Assembly (NCBI GenBank): GCA_003210055.1
Contig: QCNS01000008.1
Span: forward strand, 1-64,000
Source of the DNA: SAR116 cluster bacterium AG-426-I14
Lineage (GTDB): Bacteria; Pseudomonadota; Alphaproteobacteria; Puniceispirillales; Marisalimonadaceae
Reading direction: 5' to 3'
Length of the DNA: 64,000 nucleotides
The position numbers and the translations under genes were made by a program. The first letter of the stretch is position 1; every line of letters starts with the position of its first letter. Shown piece by piece: positions 58,241 to 64,000 of this stretch. The notes under the pieces are model-generated. The model ran no database searches. It saw only the letters and a program-made list of their open reading frames with translations, and had not been told where the DNA came from.

Positions 58241-59164
58241 TTACTTCCATGAAACTTGAGGCGGTAAACTCATCAATATTGCTTCAGGATTACCCCCTGT
58301 TTTTAAGCCAAAAACTGTTCCTCTATCATATAACAAATTAAATTCTACGTATCTGCCTCTTTTTTCTAATTGTTCTAATTTATCTTTTTTTGAATAATCT
58401 TGGAACATTCTTTCTTTAATTATATTTGAATATACTTCGCTAAATGTTAATCCAACATCTCTAACAAACTCCAGGTCTTTATCCCAATCAAGAGAATTAA
58501 AGTAATCAAAAAAAATACCTCCTATACCTCTTGGTTCATTTCTATGAGGTAAAAAAAAATATTCATCACACCATAATTTATAGTCTTCATAATAATTTTT
58601 GTTGTATTTATCACACATTTTTTTAATATGGCTGTGAAATAATTTTTCTACTTTTTTATCATTTGTCATTGGAGTAAGATCACATCCACCACCAAACCAA
58701 GTTTTCTTACTTGAACCTTCTCCAGTTACAAGGAATCTAGTATTCATATGTGCTGCAGGGATCTTTGGATTAGACATGTGAGAAACTACAGAAATACCAG
58801 ATGCCCAAAAACGACCAGTTTCTTCTGCACCAGGAATTTGAGATTTAAATTCTTCAGAAAATTGGCCATGTACAGTTGAAATATTAACTCCTACTTTTTC
58901 AAACAAATCCCCTCTCATCGTCGACATTACTCCTCCTCCTCCTCCATCACGTAACCATTTTTTTTTCTCAAAATCATAGGTTTTATTATTAATTTTGGTT
59001 TTATTTTCACTATATTTTTTTTCCAATTTTAAAAAAGAATCACAAATCATATCTCTTAAATCTAAAAACCATTTTTCAGCAGTTTTCTTTTTAAAGTTTA
59101 TTAGTTTTTCATTAACAACTTTTGGTTGATTATGAATATCATTTATAAGTTTCTTTTTATTCAT
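58241..59164 (-). CDS. hemF: Oxygen-dependent coproporphyrinogen III oxidase
   Basis: Aerobic decarboxylation step of heme synthesis. The signature GGGGGVMSTMRG and FEKVGVNISTVHGQF, the middle MNTRFLVTGEG and the C-terminal RGRYVEFNLLYDRGT are diagnostic. The length is 307 residues. The ATG follows the cca stop with no spacer. Its heme product is needed for the cytochromes encoded downstream. Confidence 0.96.
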   Translation of the reverse strand: MNKKKLINDIHNQPKVVNEKLINFKKKTAEKWFLDLRDMICDSFLKLEKKYSENKTKINNKTYDFEKKKWLRDGGGGGVMSTMRGDLFEKVGVNISTVHGQFSEEFKSQIPGAEETGRFWASGISVVSHMSNPKIPAAHMNTRFLVTGEGSSKKTWFGGGCDLTPMTNDKKVEKLFHSHIKKMCDKYNKNYYEDYKLWCDEYFFLPHRNEPRGIGGIFFDYFNSLDWDKDLEFVRDVGLTFSEVYSNIIKERMFQDYSKKDKLEQLEKRGRYVEFNLLYDRGTVFGLKTGGNPEAILMSLPPQVSWK

Positions 59165-59992
59165 TTAAATACTTGTCTGATTTTGTAGATAATATTTTAA
59201 TTTATTTTTCAAAGTTTCATCTTCTTTTAATATTTCATCTAAAAAATAATAGTCTAAATCCAAAGATTTAATAATTTTAATGCTATTACAAAAGAATTTA
59301 TTTTCAAAAATTTTTTTAAATTCATAAAATAATTTTTTTTTTGGAATTTTTTTTAATAAGCACGAATTATCTTTAAAAAAATCTATGTATTCTGGAGGTA
59401 TAATTGGATTTTTAAAAATTGAACAAAATCTAATGTATCGCATTATTCTCAAATAATCTTCTAAACACTTTTTTTTATAATCACCTATAAAATTTAATTT
59501 GGAATTTTTTATATCTTGATAACCATTATAAAAATCTATTATTTCACCTTCGATATTTAAGTAAAGAGAGTTAATTGTAAGGTCTCTTCTTTTTGAGTCA
59601 GCTGATAAATTTTTAGAAAATAAAACTTTTGAATGGCGACCATCATGATTGAAATCTTCTCTTAAACAAGTTAAATTACAATCAATTTTACCAAACTTTA
59701 AAAAGAAGACACCGTAATTTAAAAATTTATTTTCTATATGTATTTTATTTTCTTTTAATAATTTTAATATCTCTTCTGGATTCCCATCAATTGCTATATC
59801 TATGTCCTTGACTGACTGCCCAATAATAAAATCTCTTAAAGCTCCACCAACTATCCAACTTTTAAAATTATAATAAGCTACAGTTTTTAAAAATAAATAA
59901 ATTTTATCGTTTATTAAAAAATTATTTTTTGATTTTAAAATTATTTTGTTATTATTTGAAAGTTTTAAAAAATTAATTTTTATTAAACTCAC
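59165..59992 (-). CDS. cca: CCA tRNA nucleotidyltransferase/poly(A) polymerase-type, C-terminally short
   Basis: Class II nucleotidyltransferase that adds or repairs the 3' CCA of tRNA. The head domain has WIVGGALRDFI, the metal-binding DIDIAIDG (residues 63-70), REDFNHDGRHSKV and RRDLTINSLYLN, and EDYLRIMRYIRF starts the neck. The protein ends at 275 residues, over 100 shorter than typical relatives, so most of the body and tail is missing. The stop abuts the hemF ATG. The catalytic head looks intact. Confidence 0.85.
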   Translation of the reverse strand: MSLIKINFLKLSNNNKIILKSKNNFLINDKIYLFLKTVAYYNFKSWIVGGALRDFIIGQSVKDIDIAIDGNPEEILKLLKENKIHIENKFLNYGVFFLKFGKIDCNLTCLREDFNHDGRHSKVLFSKNLSADSKRRDLTINSLYLNIEGEIIDFYNGYQDIKNSKLNFIGDYKKKCLEDYLRIMRYIRFCSIFKNPIIPPEYIDFFKDNSCLLKKIPKKKLFYEFKKIFENKFFCNSIKIIKSLDLDYYFLDEILKEDETLKNKLKYYLQNQTSI

Positions 59993-60230
59993 CGCCTAAC
60001 ACCTTTCCATTTATAACCTGAGGTGGAGTATATTTTGTGTCAATACTTCCTGAAAATTGCTCTAGATAGAAGAATCCATACAACAAAATTATTATAAATG
60101 TCATAAGTCCGCTAATAGTAGCTAGAAACAAAGAGTTACTTCGATTAATTTTTTTTGAAATGTAATAAACTATAAAAGAAATTAACAAGGCTCCTAGTAA
60201 AGCCAAACCTATAATCAAATATCGTCGCAT
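59973..60230 (-). CDS. DUF6111-like membrane protein
   Basis: An 85-residue protein with membrane helices at about residues 5-22 and 33-55 and a C-terminal TPPQVINGKVLGGEF that resembles the tail of the alphaproteobacterial DUF6111 family. It sits between the Nudix gene and cca, its usual place, and overlaps both (16 and 20 bases). The function is unknown. Confidence 0.7.
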   Translation of the reverse strand: MRRYLIIGLALLGALLISFIVYYISKKINRSNSLFLATISGLMTFIIILLYGFFYLEQFSGSIDTKYTPPQVINGKVLGGEFNKN

Positions 60231-60829
60231 GGTGGAAACTCCCTTAAATTTAAACCAGCTGAAATTGTTACTAAAATCCGTGCTGTAAGACCCCAGATAT
60301 TTTCATTTTCATATTCTACTTTCCATGTCATTTCCATTTTTGAATTTTTTGGAGCCTTAATTCTTTTATGATTTGATGGTGATAAAAGTTTTTTTGCTTC
60401 AACAATAAATATTTTTTCAACTTCAGTAAAACATGGAGTAATTTTATTTTCTAAATCAATACTATTTTTCAGAAAAGCAATATAAGGCCTAACTGCATAA
60501 CCGGTTCCAGTATAAAAAAAAGGTAAGTAACCCAGGACTTTTAAATCTTTTTTGAAAATATTAATTTCTTCTTGTGTTTCACGAAAAGCTGTTTCCAAAA
60601 GACTTTTATCTTTTTTCTCAATCTTTCCTCCTGGAAATGCTATTTGACCTGCATGTTGCCTTAAATTATTTTTTCTTTTAATAACTATAATTTTTTCTTC
60701 AGAGTCATTTTCACTTAACAAAAAAATAACCATAATAGCAGCTTGATTATATTCTTTTAAATCTCTTTCAATATCACCTGCAAAGTTACAATTATCTATA
60801 CATTGTTTTAATTTTATCTCTGAAATCAT
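60215..60829 (-). CDS. Nudix hydrolase, CoA pyrophosphatase type
   Basis: The Nudix box GGKIEKKDKSLLETAFRETQEE follows the pattern GX5EX7REUXEE (residues about 67-88). The upstream LRQHAGQIAFPGG is the NudL/CoA pyrophosphatase signature. The length is 204 residues. It probably hydrolyses CoA or related nucleotide derivatives. It starts the minus-strand run toward cca, hemF and petABC. Confidence 0.87.
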   Translation of the reverse strand: MISEIKLKQCIDNCNFAGDIERDLKEYNQAAIMVIFLLSENDSEEKIIVIKRKNNLRQHAGQIAFPGGKIEKKDKSLLETAFRETQEEINIFKKDLKVLGYLPFFYTGTGYAVRPYIAFLKNSIDLENKITPCFTEVEKIFIVEAKKLLSPSNHKRIKAPKNSKMEMTWKVEYENENIWGLTARILVTISAGLNLREFPPCDDI

Positions 60830-60913
60830 TGAATTAATTTAACAGCCTTTTCTAAATTGTATGATTAATTGAATTTTTAATATATAATATATTAAAAAAA
60901 AATAAGAGTTGTA

Positions 60914-61828
60914 ATGTATATTTATTTACCGATAGCCGAACAACCTATTCATGCTTTAGTTGTTTTGGGGATAGGGTGGCTTATAGGTGTCATAATGGGA
61001 ATGGTAGGAATTGGTGGTGGTTTCTTACTTACACCATTAATGATATTTTTTGGGATACCCTCTCCTGTTGCAGTTGCCTCAGTAGCAAACCAAATTGTAG
61101 CACCATCAGTATCTGGTGTTCTTTCACACTGGAAAAGTGGAAACGTAGATATTAAAATGGGAATCATTTTATTATTAGGAGGTGTTCTTGGTTCTTCGAT
61201 TGGAGTTTTGATATTTAATGTTTTAAATAACATTGGCCAGCTAGACCTAGTTATAAAATTTTCATATTTTCTTTTTTTATCTGCAATTGGTACTCTAATG
61301 TTCATTGAGTCTTTAAGATTAATAATAAGAGTAAGAAAAGGAAAAGTTACAAGAGGGAAACTTCACCAACATAATTGGTTACATGGTTTACCATTTAAAA
61401 CTAGGTTTAGAAAATCAAAACTTTACATTTCTGTGTTATTACCATTATTAATTGGCGTTATAGTTGGTATTCTTGCAGCCTTGATGGGTATAGGTGGTGG
61501 TTTTATAATTGTCCCGGCTATGATTTATTTACTTGGAATGCCTACTTCACTTGTTGTTGGAACATCTCTATTTCAGATAATTTTTGTAGCATCTAATACT
61601 ACAATTTTACAAGCTTCTCAGAACCAAACTGTTGATATTGTATTGGCTTTCTTACTTTTACTGGGCTCTGTAATTGGAGTTCAATTTGGTTCTAGGTTCT
61701 CTAATTTAATGAAAGGAGAACATTTGAGATTTTTTCTTTCTATTATTATTCTACTAGTTGGTTTTAAGTTATTTTCTGATCTTATAACAATTCCAAAAGA
61801 TATATTCTCGATCATAGTTTTAAAATGA
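60914..61828 (+). CDS. TSUP (TauE/SafE) family transporter
   Basis: Multi-span transporter of the TauE/SafE group, associated with sulfite, sulfonate or related organic anion movement. It has two similar halves, each with the glycine motif: GMVGIGGGFLLTPLM at about residue 30 and AALMGIGGGFIIVPAM at about 193. About eight membrane helices are seen. The length is 304 residues. Its stop overlaps the next gene by four bases. The substrate is not determined. Confidence 0.88.
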   Translation: MYIYLPIAEQPIHALVVLGIGWLIGVIMGMVGIGGGFLLTPLMIFFGIPSPVAVASVANQIVAPSVSGVLSHWKSGNVDIKMGIILLLGGVLGSSIGVLIFNVLNNIGQLDLVIKFSYFLFLSAIGTLMFIESLRLIIRVRKGKVTRGKLHQHNWLHGLPFKTRFRKSKLYISVLLPLLIGVIVGILAALMGIGGGFIIVPAMIYLLGMPTSLVVGTSLFQIIFVASNTTILQASQNQTVDIVLAFLLLLGSVIGVQFGSRFSNLMKGEHLRFFLSIIILLVGFKLFSDLITIPKDIFSIIVLK

Positions 61829-62586
61829 AAAATTTTTTCAAAATATTGACATGTTTCTTGATATATTTTTTATGTTTAAAAAACCTGATGGTAATTGCAA
61901 ATGAAAATATTGTAGCTGATTTATCCGAAAATAATGTAGAAATTTCAACAACATTCTCTGGAGCAAAAATTTTATTATTTGGAGCTTATGATGGTAAAAA
62001 AGATGATGATATTATTGTGATTGTATCAGGACCTAAAGGTCAAGTAAAAGTTGAAAAGAAGTCAAAAAAATATGGCATTTGGATGATTTCAGATTCTATT
62101 ATTTTTAACAATGTACCAAAATATTATTATATTGCATCTAATAGAAAAATTATAAATATCACAAACAAAAAGGAAATTATTAAAAAAGGATTTGATTTAA
62201 ATACTCTAAAATTAGGTAATACAGAAAAAAAAATAAGTTTGCCAGAAAGAGAAATTTGGCGAAAAGCTCTCACAAGAAATATGATAAGTCAGAAATTTTG
62301 GAAACTAGATGAGAGTTCAATTTTGCTCAATAAAAATACCTTATTTAGAAAAACTTTATCACTACCGTCTAATGTCTCAACAGGTTTGTTTAATGTAATA
62401 ATAATGCATTATCGTAAAGGATTGTTAATTTCTAGGGAAGAAAGTTCAATTAAAATAAGCAAAAGTGGAATTAGCGCTAGTATTTATAATATTGCACAAG
62501 AATATTCGGCATTATATGGTATTATTGCCGTTGTACTTGCAGTGTTTATAGGTTGGTTTGCAAACATGATATTTAGAAGGATTTGA
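61825..62586 (+). CDS. TIGR02186 family periplasmic/membrane protein
   Basis: Alphaproteobacterial family without known function, commonly located next to a TSUP transporter. A signal peptide covers about residues 1-26, and a beta-rich periplasmic domain follows, with TTFSGAKILLFGAYDG and IIVIVSGPKGQVKVEKK. A single C-terminal helix (YGIIAVVLAVFIGWFANMI) anchors the protein. The length is 253 residues. Its overlap with the transporter gene suggests a partner or substrate-binding role. Confidence 0.82.
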   Translation: MKNFFKILTCFLIYFLCLKNLMVIANENIVADLSENNVEISTTFSGAKILLFGAYDGKKDDDIIVIVSGPKGQVKVEKKSKKYGIWMISDSIIFNNVPKYYYIASNRKIINITNKKEIIKKGFDLNTLKLGNTEKKISLPEREIWRKALTRNMISQKFWKLDESSILLNKNTLFRKTLSLPSNVSTGLFNVIIMHYRKGLLISREESSIKISKSGISASIYNIAQEYSALYGIIAVVLAVFIGWFANMIFRRI

Positions 62587-62593
62587 TTACAAA

Positions 62594-63094
62594 ATGGCAA
62601 AAAATATCAAATTAAATAAAATCAATAAGTCAAAAATTAAAAGGATTTTTCTAGTTGTTGTAGACGAAACTGCTGAGATGCATCAAGCTCTTTACTATGC
62701 TGCAAGAAGAGCTGCAACTGGTAATGGTGAAGTTGCTTTATTCAGATGTATTGAACCACCTGAAGGGCAACTTTGGGGAGGAGTAACAAACATTATGGAA
62801 GCTGAAGCTGAAGCATCAAGTAAAACTTTATTAGTTGAATTGAGCCAATATTGTGAAGATTTAGGTACTAAAAAACCAAAAACTTATCTAAAAAAAGGTA
62901 ATACATCTGATGAATTAATAAAATTAATTAATAATGAGTCACGTATAACAGTTTTAGTTCTGGGAGCATCCACTGAAACTGGTAATCCCGGACCTTTAAT
63001 TAACTTTATAATGAATGGAAGTAATGAGTGTAGGATTCCTATTACAATCGTTCCTGGAAATTTAACAGACGAACAAATTGATAACTTAATATAA
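62594..63094 (+). CDS. Universal stress protein UspA-like
   Basis: The Rossmann-like Usp fold is seen in RIFLVVVDETAEMHQALYYAA and VLVLGASTETGNPGP. The usual G-x2-G-x9-G nucleotide loop is not clearly retained. The length is 166 residues with an extended basic N-terminus. It is the third gene of the TSUP-TIGR02186-Usp set, eight bases after the previous stop. The function is inferred only at family level. Confidence 0.78.
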   Translation: MAKNIKLNKINKSKIKRIFLVVVDETAEMHQALYYAARRAATGNGEVALFRCIEPPEGQLWGGVTNIMEAEAEASSKTLLVELSQYCEDLGTKKPKTYLKKGNTSDELIKLINNESRITVLVLGASTETGNPGPLINFIMNGSNECRIPITIVPGNLTDEQIDNLI

Positions 63095-63151
63095 ACTTTG
63101 AATTTTTAATAATTTGATATAAACATAAAAGAACACTAGTAAGGAAAAAAA

Positions 63152-63682
63152 TTGTTTAAAAAAATTTTATTTATAATTGGTATATTAATCATGGCAACAA
63201 ATACAAAAAACTTAAAAGCAAGTAATAGTATGTTTATTACTCTTGAAACAACCAAAGGGAGTATAATAATCAAAACTCTTCCTAAAATTGCACCTAATCA
63301 TGTTAAACGTATTAAAGAACTCGTAAAAAATGGTTTTTATGATGGAATTATTTTTCATAGAGTGATTCCAGGTTTTATGGCACAAACTGGAGATCCTTTG
63401 GGAAATGGTACTGGCGGTTCAGGTAAAAATTTAAAAGCTGAATTCTCAGATTATGAATACAAATATGGAACAGTCGGTATGGCTAGATCTATGAATCCCG
63501 ATAGTGGTGACAGCCAGTTTTTTATATGCTTTGATGGATGTACACATTTGACTGGTCAGTATACCGTGTGGGGTCAAGTTGAAAGTGGTATGAAAAATGT
63601 TGAAAAAATTGAAGTAGGTGAACCCCCTTCTTCTCCTGACAAAATAAAAAAAGCTTATTTAGGTAAAAAAAAGCCTAAATAG
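63152..63682 (+). CDS. Periplasmic cyclophilin-type peptidylprolyl isomerase
   Basis: Catalyses proline cis-trans isomerisation in exported proteins. A TTG start with AAGGAA upstream gives an N-terminal signal peptide (FKKILFIIGILIMA); the ATG at 63191 would remove most of it, so I prefer TTG. The cyclophilin core has IIFHRVIPGFMAQTGDP, GTGGSG and DSGDSQFFICFDG. The length is 176 residues. Its 3' end overlaps the pyruvate kinase stop on the other strand by eight bases. Confidence 0.9.
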   Translation: MFKKILFIIGILIMATNTKNLKASNSMFITLETTKGSIIIKTLPKIAPNHVKRIKELVKNGFYDGIIFHRVIPGFMAQTGDPLGNGTGGSGKNLKAEFSDYEYKYGTVGMARSMNPDSGDSQFFICFDGCTHLTGQYTVWGQVESGMKNVEKIEVGEPPSSPDKIKKAYLGKKKPK

Positions 63683-64000
63683 TTACTACTCTTATTGAAT
63701 TAGTAGATCCTGATATACCAAAAGGCATTCCTGCGACAACTACTATATTTTGTCCATTATTAGCAATTCTATTTTTTTTTATAATCGTTCTAGCTTCCTG
63801 TATTGCCGCTTCATATCCTTGAACTTTACTTAAGTACGTTCTTGAACCCCAAATTAAAGACATTCTTCTTCTAACTTGGTTTTCAGGTGTCATAACAATT
63901 AGCATTAAATCTGGTCTTTCTCTACTAATTCTTAAAGCAGTTTTTCCAGATGCTGTAAATGCAACTATTGCTCTTGCATTGACAGTTTCAGCTAAATCAA
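63675..64000 (-). CDS. pyk: Pyruvate kinase, C-terminal part (5' end outside window)
   Basis: The frame is open from the stop at 63675 to the window edge. It reads DLAETVNARAIVAFTASGKT, RISRERPDLMLIVMTPENQ and VVVAGMPFGISGSTNSIRV, the C-terminal regulatory domain of pyruvate kinase with its TASGKTA motif and the terminal PFGISGSTN region. The catalytic domain lies beyond 64000. It is a boundary truncation, not a broken gene. Confidence 0.92.
   Translation of the reverse strand, partial: DLAETVNARAIVAFTASGKTALRISRERPDLMLIVMTPENQVRRRMSLIWGSRTYLSKVQGYEAAIQEARTIIKKNRIANNGQNIVVVAGMPFGISGSTNSIRVVTI

Noticed and set aside
1-64000. CRISPR arrays, insertion sequences, prophage or rRNA genes
   Set aside because: No regularly spaced repeats, transposase, integrase or phage-like genes, or rRNA segments were seen.

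Overview
The window reads as a chromosomal segment of a streamlined, AT-rich alphaproteobacterium, most likely a small-genome marine lineage. Several signs point this way: adenine and thymine dominate throughout, coding density is very high with many start/stop overlaps, and several families and gene orders are typical of Alphaproteobacteria. These include uvrC-pgsA-moaD-moaE, the yqeY-dnaG-rpoD block opposite carAB, the ELM1-like protein, a DUF6111-like protein between a Nudix hydrolase and cca, the TSUP/TIGR02186 pair, an alpha-type petABC operon and ubiK. I lean to a Rhodospirillales, SAR116 or AEGEAN-169-like organism, but the exact lineage is inferred from memory of gene order and is not tested. 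I see no phage, insertion sequence, CRISPR array or rRNA. No stretch above 300 bases lacks a gene.

Layout. (1) 97-9243, minus strand: one long run from a coiled-coil gene and zapA, through 6S RNA, fau, ymdB and yebC, into ruvCAB and ybgC-tolQRAB (cell division, envelope and Holliday-junction repair). (2) 9420-14509, plus strand: class I aldolase, efp, a SuhB-like protein that has lost its catalytic residues, a MotA/MotB-like stator pair, a small membrane protein and rpmE. (3) 14506-18529, minus: glyS, glyQ, a small Cys-rich membrane protein and an S49 peptidase. (4) 18686-21664, plus: polyprenyl diphosphate synthase, a decayed HTH/S24 regulator and an rRNA m5U methyltransferase. (5) 21672-25705, minus: a three-gene sugar-acid catabolic cluster. 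(6) 25797-30110, minus: a CAU-anticodon tRNA, rpoD, dnaG, yqeY. (7) 30248-36241, plus: carA, carB, greA and an ELM1-like gene. (8) 36206-38381, minus: msrP and an aminotransferase. (9) 38489-43716, plus: uvrB, uvrC, pgsA, moaD, moaE. (10) ilvE (minus), then an OmpR/EnvZ-type two-component system (plus). (11) 46786-48605, minus: a TetR/COQ9-like protein, proC, ubiK. (12) 48682-55579, plus: lgt, a MidA/NDUFAF7-like methyltransferase, pgeF, prs, rplY, pth, ychF and a dienelactone hydrolase. (13) 55576-60829, minus: Nudix, DUF6111, cca, hemF and petABC. (14) 60914-63682, plus: TSUP transporter, TIGR02186, UspA-like and a cyclophilin. The 3' part of pyruvate kinase (minus) runs off the right edge.

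The gene content is mostly housekeeping. The items most worth a second look are the SuhB homologue with every metal-binding motif replaced, the OmpR-type regulator with no ATG/GTG/TTG start at the right place, the strongly structured 6S RNA abutting fau, the non-flagellar stator pair, the decayed S24 regulator and a CCA-adding enzyme missing its C-terminal third. MoaD and MoaE feed the molybdenum cofactor that MsrP needs. UbiK, the polyprenyl synthase, the MidA-like protein and petABC all serve the quinone-based respiratory chain.
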